NCBI RefSeq assembly: GCF_009789675.1
Contig: NZ_CP046915.1
Location: 1,302,001 to 1,366,000, forward strand
Origin: Paraburkholderia acidisoli
GTDB taxonomy: Bacteria; Pseudomonadota; Gammaproteobacteria; Burkholderiales; Burkholderiaceae
Direction of reading: 5' to 3'
DNA length: 64,000 bases
Both the position numbers and the translations under genes were made by a program. The stretch's first letter is position 1; each line of letters begins with the position of its first letter. This document shows positions 24,995 through 33,135 of this stretch, piece by piece. The notes beneath the pieces were generated by a model that saw only the letters and a list, made by a program, of their open reading frames with translations, did no database searches and was not told the DNA's origin.

Positions 24995-25702
24995 TCAAAC
25001 CTGCGGCAACGCCATGTAGCTCGCCGGCGTCGCGGAGAGTCCGGCCTTGACCTTGCGCGTCATCTCGTCGGCCATCACTTCGCTTGCACCGGCTTCCAGC
25101 GCATCGAGCGCCGCCGCCACGATCGCCTCCGGCGTTTGCTTGGGCACGTCCAGATCCCGGGTTAAATCCGTGGCCACGAAACCCATATGCAGCGCGAGCA
25201 CCTGGGTGCCCTGCTCCTGCAGTTCGGAGCGCAGCCCGTTCGTCAGCGCCCAGGCCGCGGACTTCGTCGCGCCGTAGCCCGCCAGCAGCGAACGATTGAT
25301 CCACGACGCCACCGAAAGCACGTTGACCAGCGCGCCGCCGCCGTTCGCCGCGAGCACCGGCGCAAACGCCTGACTCACGCGCAGCACGCCGAAGAAGTTC
25401 GTTTCGAGCTGCTCGCGAACGAGGTCCGCGGCCTGCTCGGCGAGGAACGCGCCATAGCGCGCAATGCCGGCGTTGTTGATGACCAGCGTCACGTCCTGGC
25501 ATTGGGCCGCGGCCGCCGCGACATCGGCGTCGTTCGTGACGTCGAGCCGCACCGGTACCACGCCGGGCAGCGTCACACTGTCGGGATCGCGCGCGCCCGC
25601 GTAGACCTTTTTCGCGCCGCGCGCGAGCAGCGCTTTGGCGAACGCCGCGCCAATACCGCGATTGGCGCCCGTGATGAAAACAACCGAGTCCTGGATCTTC
25701 AT
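24995..25702 (-). CDS. short-chain dehydrogenase/reductase
   Basis: A 235-residue classical SDR. TGANRGIGAAFAKAL is the glycine-rich cofactor motif, VINNAGIARYG the NNAG motif, LSVASW carries the catalytic Ser region and YGATKSAAW the Tyr-X3-Lys pair. The acidic residue at the end of strand 2 is replaced by AGARDP, which leaves NAD versus NADP preference open. AGGAG precedes the ATG by 6 nt. It lies 104 bp downstream of a TetR gene on the same strand and has a copy of the TetR operator just upstream of its start, so it is probably induced by a xenobiotic carbonyl or alcohol. The 129 bp between this gene and the kinase gene hold no recognisable feature. Confidence 0.9.
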   Translation of the reverse strand: MKIQDSVVFITGANRGIGAAFAKALLARGAKKVYAGARDPDSVTLPGVVPVRLDVTNDADVAAAAAQCQDVTLVINNAGIARYGAFLAEQAADLVREQLETNFFGVLRVSQAFAPVLAANGGGALVNVLSVASWINRSLLAGYGATKSAAWALTNGLRSELQEQGTQVLALHMGFVATDLTRDLDVPKQTPEAIVAAALDALEAGASEVMADEMTRKVKAGLSATPASYMALPQV

Positions 25703-25734
25703 GATGCACTCCTGAGTCAGTCAAAAACGAGTCA

Positions 25735-25756
25735 AAATATGATGATCGTCATATTT
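25735..25756. promoter_or_regulatory. TetR-type operator upstream of the SDR gene
   Basis: AAATATGATGATCGTCATATTT is a 22 bp palindrome with one mismatched pair, 33 bp upstream of the SDR start. It shares the arms ATATGAT and ATCATAT-like with the site at 26465-26484, so both are probably bound by the TetR protein encoded between them. Confidence 0.75.
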
Positions 25757-25806
25757 CGGCGGATAAAAAAGCGCGCTGTCCGGCGGGAGTGGCGCGCCTC
25801 GGGTGG

Positions 25807-26481
25807 TCAGTTCCCGCAAGCGGGAACGTCGTACTGATTCAACAGGGCGCTACGCGCGCTCGCCAGCACCGCCTCGGCTTCCTTGGGTTGGTCGGCGAGC
25901 ATGCGCGCCAACTGCAAGGCGCCCACGAGCGTACTGGCGATAACCGGCGCGGCTGTGGCCGGCACCGCTTCGGGCAGCGCCTTGCGCACGCCGCCAATCA
26001 GATCGGTGGCGAGATCGCGCGCGGCGGTTTGCAGCGTGTCCGAGCGTTGCGGCCCGGGCTGCGTGCAACGCGCCAGTTCCGACCCGAGCGCCGCAACCGG
26101 GCAGGCCGTTTCGAACGCCGACAAATTCGCGCTGGCCAGATAGCTTTCGATCAACACGCGGAACGCGCTCCGCTGCCCGGCCCGCTGCTGCGCGACACGC
26201 CGCGCGATAACCGCCGCCATGTCGCGCCGCACGCGCGCCAGCGCTTCGGCCAGCAAGGCTTCGCGGGATTCGAAATGCGCGTAGAAACCGCCGTGCGTGA
26301 GGCCCGCTTCCTTCATCACGTCGGCGACGCCCACGCCATCGAGCCCATGGCGGCGCAGCGCGCGCGAAGCGACCTCGAGGATGCGCTCGTGCGTCGCTTC
26401 CTTCTTGCTGAGCGCAGGCTGGGTGGTAGAGGCGGACGACGAACGCGGCACGGTAGCGGCAAAAAATATGATGAAGATCAT
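25807..26481 (-). CDS. TetR/AcrR-family transcriptional regulator
   Basis: A 224-residue regulator. Residues about 28-75 form the TetR helix-turn-helix (ATHERILEVASRALRRHG, then VADVMKEAGLTHGGFYAHFESREALL), followed by an alpha-helical ligand domain with a conserved Cys-Pro pair (FETACPVAALG) typical of the NemR/YcdC-like subgroup that often senses electrophiles. The ATG at 26481 falls inside the operator at 26465-26484, so the mRNA must begin upstream or a later non-ATG start (for example GTG at codon 11) is used; neither has a clear ribosome site. The operator over its own start predicts autorepression, and the second copy predicts control of the SDR gene. Confidence 0.88.
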   Translation of the reverse strand: MIFIIFFAATVPRSSSASTTQPALSKKEATHERILEVASRALRRHGLDGVGVADVMKEAGLTHGGFYAHFESREALLAEALARVRRDMAAVIARRVAQQRAGQRSAFRVLIESYLASANLSAFETACPVAALGSELARCTQPGPQRSDTLQTAARDLATDLIGGVRKALPEAVPATAAPVIASTLVGALQLARMLADQPKEAEAVLASARSALLNQYDVPACGN

Positions 26482-26484
26482 ATT
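26465..26484. promoter_or_regulatory. TetR-type operator over the regulator's own start
   Basis: AATATGAT (26465-26472) and ATCATATT (26477-26484) form a perfect inverted repeat around a 4 nt spacer, covering the ATG of the TetR gene. It matches the palindrome at 25735-25756. Confidence 0.75.
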
Positions 26485-26552
26485 CTACGCCCGGTTTTCG
26501 TCGATGTCACGAGTCAGGTTGCGTTGAACGTGTCGTCGTCATTTCGCGCGGA

Positions 26553-26645
26553 TGTAGCCCATGGGCTACAAAACTCGCCATCATCGCCATTTATGTAGCC
26601 CAAAGGCCACAAATTACGCCAGCATTTTGTAGCACTCGGGCTACA
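26553..26645. promoter_or_regulatory. three 18 bp palindromic operators upstream of hipBA
   Basis: TGTAGCCCATGGGCTACA at 26553-26570 is a perfect 18 bp palindrome. Related copies are TGTAGCCCAAAGGCCACA (26594-26611) and TGTAGCACTCGGGCTACA (26628-26645), with centre spacings of 41 and 34 bp. A weaker half-match (GCCCAGAGGCTACC) lies at 26673-26686 next to the hipB start. Multiple spaced palindromes are how HipB represses and loops its own promoter in E. coli, so these are probably HipB sites. Confidence 0.85.
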
Positions 26646-26687
26646 ATTCACCTCAGTATCCTGTTTTCTGATGCCCAGAGGCTACCG

Positions 26688-26951
26688 ATGACCACATTGG
26701 CGGATGTTGGCGACATGCTGCGCGAGGCCCGTCGCGAGGCCGGTCTTTCGCAGCAGGAACTGGCGGATCGCGCCGGCGTCGCGCGCTCGACGCTCGCACG
26801 CATGGAAACGCTCGCACGCGGCGACATGAGCGTTTCGGCGCTCGCCCGGCTGCTCGAAGCGGCCGGATACGATCTGCGCACCGTCAAGCGCGGCCACCGG
26901 CGCACGCTCGACGACGTGTTGACCGAGCAGCGCAACGCCGGGGAGCAATAA
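26688..26951 (+). CDS. hipB: HipB-like XRE antitoxin/repressor
   Basis: An 87-residue helix-turn-helix protein of the XRE type: LREARREAGLSQQELADRAGVARSTLARME carries the HTH, with a short C-terminal helix and basic tail (KRGHRRTLDDVLTEQR). AGAGG lies 6 nt upstream of the ATG. It is immediately followed by hipA with one base between stop and start, the standard hipBA arrangement in which HipB dimers bind operators and hold the HipA kinase inactive. The three palindromes upstream are its likely binding sites. Confidence 0.88.
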   Translation: MTTLADVGDMLREARREAGLSQQELADRAGVARSTLARMETLARGDMSVSALARLLEAAGYDLRTVKRGHRRTLDDVLTEQRNAGEQ

Positions 26952-26952
26952 C

Positions 26953-28296
26953 GTGCGCCTCCATGTCTACGCCCAAGGCAAGCGCGTTGCCGATCTTTAT
27001 CGTCAAGCCGACGCCTACGCGTTGCGCTACACCGCCGACGCCAACGCCGGCGACTTCATCAGCCTTGCCATGCCGGTGCGCGAAGACGCGTGGGTGTGGC
27101 CGCGCGATCTGCATCCGTTCTTCCGCCAGAACCTGCCGGAGGGTTTTCTCCTGCAGGTGATTCGCGACGAATTCGGCCCCTACCTGGACGGCACGGATCT
27201 TTCGCTGCTCGCCGTGATCGGGGGCGCGGGCATCGGTCGGGTCACGGTGGTTCCCGAAGACGGCGCGCCGGGCGGCGTGCTGGATCCGCTCGATCTGAAG
27301 AGCCTGCTCCACGACGACATCAGCACCGCGCAGTTCGCGGAACTCGTGCGCTATTACGCGCGCGCCGCCATCTCCGGCGCGGTGCCCAAATTCCTGGCGC
27401 CGGAACGCTCGCCGGTGCAAACGCCCGTGGGCAAGCAGACGCTGCGCACGAGCCGGCACATCATCAAGGGCTCCGACGAGCAAACGCCCTTTCTCGGCCT
27501 CAACGAGCATTACTCGATGCAGGTGCTCGCGCGACTCGGCGTGGCGCGCGTCGCCAACACCACCATGTCGGACGACGGCCGGGTGCTGGTCGTGGACCGC
27601 TTCGACGTCGATGCGAACGGCCAGCCCGCGTTCGGCGTGGAAGACGCGTGCAGCCTGCTCGGCCTGCCGCCGCACGAGAAGTATCGCCCGTCCACCGAAC
27701 AGGTTCTCAACGCGACCAAACCGTACATCGGTGCGGCGGTCTGGCGGCGCGAAGCGGAGCAACTCGGCTGGCAGCTCATCACCAACTACGTCGTGCGTAA
27801 CGCGGACTGCCACGCGAAGAACATCGCCCTGCTCTATGCGCATATCGACGACGTCGTCTACACGCCCGCCTACGACATCGTCACCACGCAAGCGTATCCG
27901 CGCTTCGCGAACAATCCGCCGGGCTTGAGTATCGACGGGCGCAAAACCTGGGCACCCGGCAAGACGCTCGAGCGCTTCTTCAACACGCGGCTAGGTATCG
28001 CGCCGAAGCGCTATCGCGAGATGGTCGAGGCCGTGTGCGACTCGGCCGTATCGACGGGCAAAGACCTCGCCGAAGCGGCGAAAAACGACACGCGCTGGCA
28101 CTGGATCGCCCGGCAGATGCTGCACGCGTGGAACGAAGGCATGGCGTCGCTGCGCAGCGCCAAGCCGCAAGTGGCGCTCAAGGCGCTCACGCCCGTTATC
28201 GAAGCGGCCGGGTTTTCCGACGCGGACAAGGCCGATACCGAACGCGCGGTGATCGGCCGTTCGGCGTTGCTGGCGAACCCCGGCAAGAAAGTCTGA
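26953..28296 (+). CDS. hipA: HipA-like serine/threonine kinase toxin
   Basis: A 447-residue HipA-fold kinase starting at a GTG with GGGGAG 7 nt upstream. The phosphate-binding loop (ISGAVPKFL, residues 140-148), catalytic loop NADCHAKN with Asp285 and the metal-binding Asp308 in YTPAYDIV are all present, so the kinase looks active. E. coli HipA phosphorylates glutamyl-tRNA synthetase and promotes persistence; the target here is unknown. The N-terminal subdomain (YAQGKRVADLYR, PFFRQNLPEG) is also complete, so this is the fused full-length type rather than the split HipS/HipT form. Gene order and operators match a classical type II toxin-antitoxin locus. Confidence 0.9.
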   Translation: MRLHVYAQGKRVADLYRQADAYALRYTADANAGDFISLAMPVREDAWVWPRDLHPFFRQNLPEGFLLQVIRDEFGPYLDGTDLSLLAVIGGAGIGRVTVVPEDGAPGGVLDPLDLKSLLHDDISTAQFAELVRYYARAAISGAVPKFLAPERSPVQTPVGKQTLRTSRHIIKGSDEQTPFLGLNEHYSMQVLARLGVARVANTTMSDDGRVLVVDRFDVDANGQPAFGVEDACSLLGLPPHEKYRPSTEQVLNATKPYIGAAVWRREAEQLGWQLITNYVVRNADCHAKNIALLYAHIDDVVYTPAYDIVTTQAYPRFANNPPGLSIDGRKTWAPGKTLERFFNTRLGIAPKRYREMVEAVCDSAVSTGKDLAEAAKNDTRWHWIARQMLHAWNEGMASLRSAKPQVALKALTPVIEAAGFSDADKADTERAVIGRSALLANPGKKV

Positions 28297-28318
28297 CGAT
28301 GCCGGCGCCCGCCGCGCG

Positions 28319-28966
28319 CTATTGCCGCGGCCGGGTGCCCTGCACCTCGCGCGCGTTGCGTACGCGTGCGCTCACGAGGCGCGCCGCGATCAGGCCGCCA
28401 ATCGCGCCGCCGAGATGGCTCTGCCAAGAGATTGCGGGATCCACGGGCAACACGCCCATGAGCATGCTCGTGCCATAGGTCGCGGCCACACCGAGCGCCA
28501 CCAGCACGGAGAGCAGATGGCGCGTGTACCAGCCGCGCGCGACCAGAAACGCGCCATAACCGAACACCACGCCACTCGCGCCGATATGCACGCTGTCAGG
28601 CGCGCCGAGCAGCCAGGCGCACAGCCCGGCGCCCAGCATCGAGCCTGCCGTGGCTGCCCAAAAAACGCTGATACGCGGCCACATCGTGAGCCAGCCGAGC
28701 ACGATCAACGCGCCACTGTTGGCGAGAATATGCGCGAGATTCGCGTGGAGCCAGGGCGCGAACAGAATGCCTTCGAGGCCCGCGAGCGAGCGCGGCCGCA
28801 CGCCGTATCGTTCGAGTTCGAGCCCGGGAAACACGGCCGAGACGATGAACACGGCCCAGATCGAGCCGACGTAGATGCCGAGCAACGCCAGCCGCCGATC
28901 GATGGCGGTGGCCGGATCGGTGCGGAAAGTGGGCGCCTGGGCGGCGGGGCGGCGCGGCTGGAACAT
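28319..28966 (-). CDS. rhomboid-family intramembrane serine protease
   Basis: A 215-residue membrane protein with about six transmembrane helices. HANLAHILANSGAL supplies the His and Asn region of helix 2, GASGVVFGYGAFLVARG contains the nucleophile serine in GxSG, and SHLGGAIGGLIAARLV carries the catalytic histidine of helix 6, so the Ser-His dyad is intact. Rhomboids cut transmembrane substrates inside the inner membrane. The ATG at 28966 is the first codon compatible with the family length. It converges with hipA (22 bp between stops) and follows the LysR gene at 29104 on the same strand after 137 bp with no recognisable feature. Confidence 0.88.
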   Translation of the reverse strand: MFQPRRPAAQAPTFRTDPATAIDRRLALLGIYVGSIWAVFIVSAVFPGLELERYGVRPRSLAGLEGILFAPWLHANLAHILANSGALIVLGWLTMWPRISVFWAATAGSMLGAGLCAWLLGAPDSVHIGASGVVFGYGAFLVARGWYTRHLLSVLVALGVAATYGTSMLMGVLPVDPAISWQSHLGGAIGGLIAARLVSARVRNAREVQGTRPRQ

Positions 28967-29103
28967 GAAGCGGGTCTCGCTGAAAAATGGCGCATGCCGG
29001 ACCGAAGCGCATGAGCCGAAGCGCGCATGCTGCCATAAAGCGCGGCGTTCGGTGTCGCCCGGTTTTGCGTCCGACCTTTCCGTGCATGGCTTCACCCTCC
29101 CGC

Positions 29104-30051
29104 TCACGCCCTCAACGACATCGCAATGCGTTCCTTCACGACCGCCACGCAGTCGAGCGAGGTGGCGAGCACCGGATTGGGCGAAGCCTCGCTGTAATAC
29201 AGCCGCACCGTTTCGAGAAACCGCGCGCCCTTGAGCGCGAGGATCGCGAGCGTGCCCTGCGCCACGCCGCGGCGCGCGACCGTGAGCGGCATCAGCGCGA
29301 GAAAGGGATAGAGACCGAGCATGGTTTCGTTCGCCTGCAGCGACACCGATTGCACGCAGCCCGCCGGTAACTCGAGACCGCCGCTGCGCAGCCAGCGCTC
29401 GAGCGCGAGATACGTGGGCGCTTCGCGCGGCGGCAAGATCCACGGCAGACCGGCGAGGTCCGCGCGTTTGAGCGCCGGGCGCGCGGCGAGCGGATGATCG
29501 CGCCCGCACACGATCACGATGGGATCGTCGAGCAACGCGTGCGAGGCGAGCCCCTCCAGCGCTTCCTGCGGCTCGTTGCGGCTCAGCACGATGTCCAGGC
29601 TGCCCGCGGCGAGCTGGGCGAACAGCCGGTCGCTGGTGGCTTCATGGAACAGCACGCTCACGTGCGGCGCACGCTTCTTCAATTCGAGCACGAGTTCGGG
29701 CGCGAACACCGCCAGCACGGTGGGCACCGCCCCCACGGCAATCCGCCCCGAAAGCCCGCTCGTGAGCGTATCCACTTCGTAGCGCGCCCGCTCGATCTGA
29801 TGAAACACCTCGCGCGCGTGCCGCAGCAGCACTTCGCCCACGGCGGTGAAACGCAGACGGTTGCCCACGCGTTCGAGCACGGGCACGCCAAGCCCCGCTT
29901 CGAGATCGGCCAGTTGCTTCGAAACGGCGGGTTGCGTGATGCTCAGGCGCTCGGCCACGAGACGAATCTGCCCGAGGCTGTCGAACAGCGCGAGCAGCCG
30001 CAAATGACTCAGCTTGAGACCGGCTTCGAAAAAACGTTCGACGGGATTCAT
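29104..30051 (-). CDS. LysR-family regulator, divergent from the sulfatase operon
   Basis: A 315-residue LTTR with the HTH at residues about 10-65 (LRLLALFDSLGQIRLVAERLSITQPAVSKQLADLE) and a two-lobed effector domain. PVLERVGNRLRFTAVGEVLLRHA is the usual linker-proximal region of the group related to GbpR/CynR-type sugar and acid regulators. The ATG at 30051 is chosen by family alignment. It is transcribed away from the sulfatase - MFS - oxidase genes, with a T-N11-A box at 30143-30157 in the 235 bp between them, so it very probably controls that operon. Confidence 0.9.
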   Translation of the reverse strand: MNPVERFFEAGLKLSHLRLLALFDSLGQIRLVAERLSITQPAVSKQLADLEAGLGVPVLERVGNRLRFTAVGEVLLRHAREVFHQIERARYEVDTLTSGLSGRIAVGAVPTVLAVFAPELVLELKKRAPHVSVLFHEATSDRLFAQLAAGSLDIVLSRNEPQEALEGLASHALLDDPIVIVCGRDHPLAARPALKRADLAGLPWILPPREAPTYLALERWLRSGGLELPAGCVQSVSLQANETMLGLYPFLALMPLTVARRGVAQGTLAILALKGARFLETVRLYYSEASPNPVLATSLDCVAVVKERIAMSLRA

Positions 30052-30142
30052 GGAGAGACGGCCGCGCGAGTGGATGAGGAGAAACGGTGAAGCCGGAAGC
30101 CAAGCGGAATACGAAGCCGCGCAGGAAGGCCGCTTTAGGCGC

Positions 30143-30157
30143 ATAACCAGAAGTTAT
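30143..30157. promoter_or_regulatory. LysR box between the LysR and sulfatase genes
   Basis: ATAAC-N5-GTTAT is a perfect 5 bp inverted repeat that meets the T-N11-A rule. The outer bases GCATAA (30141) and TTATGC (about 30186) form a second, wider inverted pair. It lies about 92 bp upstream of the LysR start and 130 bp upstream of the sulfatase start, a typical position for LTTR dual control. Confidence 0.6.
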
Positions 30158-30286
30158 TCGCCTTTCAAAATTTGTCACTTGCGTCTTATGCGTCAGCGTA
30201 CCACCATTGACGCAACGGAGACAGCGCCGCAGCAACCGGATACCGGAAGCCGCGAGCGCCCGGCGCAAACCCCAATCGACATAATC

Positions 30287-31711
30287 ATGCGACCCACCAA
30301 CGTCCTCTTCATTCTCTCGGACGAGCACCAGCAAGGCCTCATGGGCTGCGCGGGCCATCCGTTCATCCGCACCCCGAATCTCGACGCGCTCGCCGCGCGC
30401 GGCACGCGCTTCCCGAACGCCTATACGCCTTCGCCGATCTGCGTGCCGGCGCGCGCGAGCCTCGCGACGGGCCGCCACGTGCACGACATCCGCTGCTGGG
30501 ACAACGCGATCGCCTACGACGGCGTGCCGCGCGGCTGGGCACATCATCTCGCCGATCACGGCGTGCTCTGCGAGTCGGTGGGCAAGCTGCATTACCGCTC
30601 GGAAGACGCGCCCGTGGGTCTGCATCGGCAGCATCACGCGGTGCATATTCTCGAAGGCATCGGCCAGGTGTGGGGCTCGGTGCGCGAGCCCATGCCTGAG
30701 ACCATGGGCCGCTCGCCGCTCTACGACAAAATTGGCGCGGGCACCTCGAGTTACAACCGCTTCGACATGCGCGTGGCCGACACCGCCGTGACCTGGCTCG
30801 GCGAGCATGCGCGCGACGAACGGCCGTGGGTGCTTTACGTCGGGCTCGTGGCGCCGCACTTCCCGCTCGTCGTGCCGCAGGAATGGCTCGATCTCTATCC
30901 GCCCGAATCGCTCGATCTGCCGCTGCTGCATCCGTCCACGGGCTACGTGCGGCACCCGTGGGTCGAGCGCCAGGCGCGCCACATGGACCACGATTCCGCG
31001 ATCGGCAGCGAGGCACGCCGGCGCCTCGCCGTGGCGTGCTATCTCGCGCTCGTGTCGTTCATGGACGCGCAGGCGGGCAAGGTGCTCGGCGCGCTGCGCG
31101 AACACGGTCTGGACGACACGACCACGGTCATCTACAGCAGCGATCACGGCGACAACCTCGGCAAGCGCGGCATGTGGAACAAGTGCCTGATGTACCGCGA
31201 ATCCACGGGCGTGCCGATGATCGTGGCCGGTCCCGGCATCCCGGCGGGCGCGGTCAACGAAACGCCGGTGTCACTCGTCGACGTGCAGAACACGCTGCTC
31301 GACGTCACCGGCTGCCCCGCCGCGCTGATGACAGGCCCGGGCACCTCGCTCGCGCAACTCGCGAACGCGCCCGCGCAGCCGGAGCGGCTCGCGTTCAGCG
31401 AATTTCACGCGGTGGGTTCGGAGACCGCGGCCTATATGCTCGCCGATGCGCGCTACAAGTATCACCACTACGTGGGCATGCGCCCCGAGTTGTTCGATCT
31501 CGAACGCGACCCCGAAGAACTGAACGACGTGGCCGCCGACCCCGCGTACGCACCCGTACTCGCCCGCTTCGAGGCGAACCTGCGCGCGCTGCTCGATCCC
31601 GAGGCCGTGGACGCCGCCGCCAAAGCCGATCAGGCTCGCCTGATCGCGTCGTTCGGCGGGCGCGAGGCCGCGCTCAAGACCGGTACGCCCGCGGCGACAC
31701 CGGTGCCGTAA
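30287..31711 (+). CDS. type I sulfatase
   Basis: A 474-residue alkaline-phosphatase-fold hydrolase. NVLFILSDEHQ supplies the first metal ligands, SPICVPARASLATGRH contains the C-X-P-X-R formylglycine motif (Cys52, Arg56), and YSSDHGDNLGKRGMWNK carries the late Asp-His metal ligands and the conserved lysine. The cysteine-type site needs a formylglycine-generating enzyme, not encoded here. No signal peptide is visible, so it should be cytoplasmic and act on an imported sulfate ester. It heads an operon with an MFS carrier and an FAD-linked oxidase, a plausible uptake - desulfation - oxidation sequence. Phosphonate monoester hydrolases share this motif and are the main alternative. Confidence 0.85.
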   Translation: MRPTNVLFILSDEHQQGLMGCAGHPFIRTPNLDALAARGTRFPNAYTPSPICVPARASLATGRHVHDIRCWDNAIAYDGVPRGWAHHLADHGVLCESVGKLHYRSEDAPVGLHRQHHAVHILEGIGQVWGSVREPMPETMGRSPLYDKIGAGTSSYNRFDMRVADTAVTWLGEHARDERPWVLYVGLVAPHFPLVVPQEWLDLYPPESLDLPLLHPSTGYVRHPWVERQARHMDHDSAIGSEARRRLAVACYLALVSFMDAQAGKVLGALREHGLDDTTTVIYSSDHGDNLGKRGMWNKCLMYRESTGVPMIVAGPGIPAGAVNETPVSLVDVQNTLLDVTGCPAALMTGPGTSLAQLANAPAQPERLAFSEFHAVGSETAAYMLADARYKYHHYVGMRPELFDLERDPEELNDVAADPAYAPVLARFEANLRALLDPEAVDAAAKADQARLIASFGGREAALKTGTPAATPVP

Positions 31712-31777
31712 GCCTGGCCGGGCGGCAACGCCTTACCGCAGGACCCATAAAACGACAAAGACAGACTGGAGACAAGC

Positions 31778-33103
31778 ATGCATTCAGCCACTGACGGCCG
31801 CGCGGCCGATGCGGATGCGGGCCCCGCCGCGCCCGCCGGAATCCGCCGCAAATGGAAGACGGTGATACTCGCGAGTCTCGGCGGCTCGCTGGAAATCTAC
31901 GACTTCATCATCTACGGCGTGTTCGCGCGCGAGATCGCGCGGCAGTTCTTTCCGGCCGCCGACCCGCTCGCCTCGCTCATCAGCACGTTCGGCGTGTTCG
32001 CGATCGGTTACGTGTCGCGGCCGCTCGGCGGCATCGTGCTGTCCAGTCTCGGCGACCGCTTCGGGCGGCGCGCGATCTTTCTCGTTTCCGTGCTCGCGAT
32101 GTCGGCGTCCACGATCGGCATCGGCCTGATTCCGGGCTATGCGAGCATTGGCGTGTTCGCGCCCGTGCTGCTCGTGCTGCTGCGGCTCGCGCAAGGCTTC
32201 TTTCTCGCGGGCGAGTTGCCCTGCTCGATCACCTATGTGGTCGAAGAGATGCCCGGGCGTGCGAGTCTCGTGGGCGGTCTCGTGGTCTTCTGCCTGAACT
32301 CGGGCGTGCTCACGGCCACGTTGATGAGTCTCGTGCTGCACGCCACCCTCGACGCGGCCGACGTCGTCACGTACGGCTGGCGCATCGCGTTCATCTTCGG
32401 CGGCTTGATCGGGCTGCTGTCGTACTGGCTGCGCACCTCGCTCGAAGAGTCGACGGAATTCCAGCGGCTGCGCAGTCATAAGGCGAAGCGGCCGTTTCGC
32501 ACCGTGCTGAGCGCGCATCCGTGGCAGGTGGCGGCGGGCGTAGGCGTGGCCGGCATCGTCAACGCGGCCAACAGCCTGCTGTTCGTGGTGCTGCCCTCGT
32601 ATCTCGCGACGGTGCTGCACTACGCGCCCGCCAGCGTGAGCGCGGCGCAAAACCTCGGGATCGCGACGATGTCGGCGGCGCTGCTCGCGTGCGCATGGCT
32701 CGGCGACCGCGTGCCGCCACGGCTCGTGCATCGCGCGGGCGCGCTCATCATGCTCGCGGGCAGCTATCCGTTCTACCGGCTCGTGGCCGCGCACGAAATC
32801 GACCCGTTCACGATGTTCGCGGTGATCGGCTTCGTCGGCGGTTTCGTCAACGGCACCTATGCGTTCCTGCTCGCCGATCTCTTTCCCACCCAGGTACGCT
32901 TCTCGGGCATCGCGCTGTCGCTCAATCTCGCCACGGTCGTGTTCACCGGCATCACGCCGCTGCTGGTGACGGATCTGCTGCATCGCTTTGGTCCCGTCGC
33001 GCCCGGCCTCTACATGACGGCGATCGCCTGCATCGGTCTCGTGGCCGGACTCGCGCTCAAGCGGCTCGGCGGCAAGGTCGAGCGCATGCAGCACACGGGC
33101 TGA
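31778..33103 (+). CDS. MFS transporter, metabolite:H+ symporter type
   Basis: A 441-residue carrier with about twelve membrane segments. GGSLEIYDFIIYGVFAREI at helix 1, LGDRFGRRAIFLVSV as motif A and the acidic/aromatic start of helix 1 fit the MHS branch (shikimate, alpha-ketoglutarate, proline/betaine carriers). TGGAG lies 6 nt upstream of the ATG. It is second in the sulfatase operon, 66 bp after the sulfatase gene, and probably imports the sulfated or acidic substrate of that operon. Confidence 0.87.
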   Translation: MHSATDGRAADADAGPAAPAGIRRKWKTVILASLGGSLEIYDFIIYGVFAREIARQFFPAADPLASLISTFGVFAIGYVSRPLGGIVLSSLGDRFGRRAIFLVSVLAMSASTIGIGLIPGYASIGVFAPVLLVLLRLAQGFFLAGELPCSITYVVEEMPGRASLVGGLVVFCLNSGVLTATLMSLVLHATLDAADVVTYGWRIAFIFGGLIGLLSYWLRTSLEESTEFQRLRSHKAKRPFRTVLSAHPWQVAAGVGVAGIVNAANSLLFVVLPSYLATVLHYAPASVSAAQNLGIATMSAALLACAWLGDRVPPRLVHRAGALIMLAGSYPFYRLVAAHEIDPFTMFAVIGFVGGFVNGTYAFLLADLFPTQVRFSGIALSLNLATVVFTGITPLLVTDLLHRFGPVAPGLYMTAIACIGLVAGLALKRLGGKVERMQHTG

Positions 33104-33135
33104 CCGCTTTCCGCTCCATTTTCATCGACGACACC

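Noticed and set aside
26553..26645. three similar 18 bp units considered as a CRISPR array
   Set aside because: Units are palindromic operators with unequal short spacing directly before hipB; no spacer pattern or cas genes.
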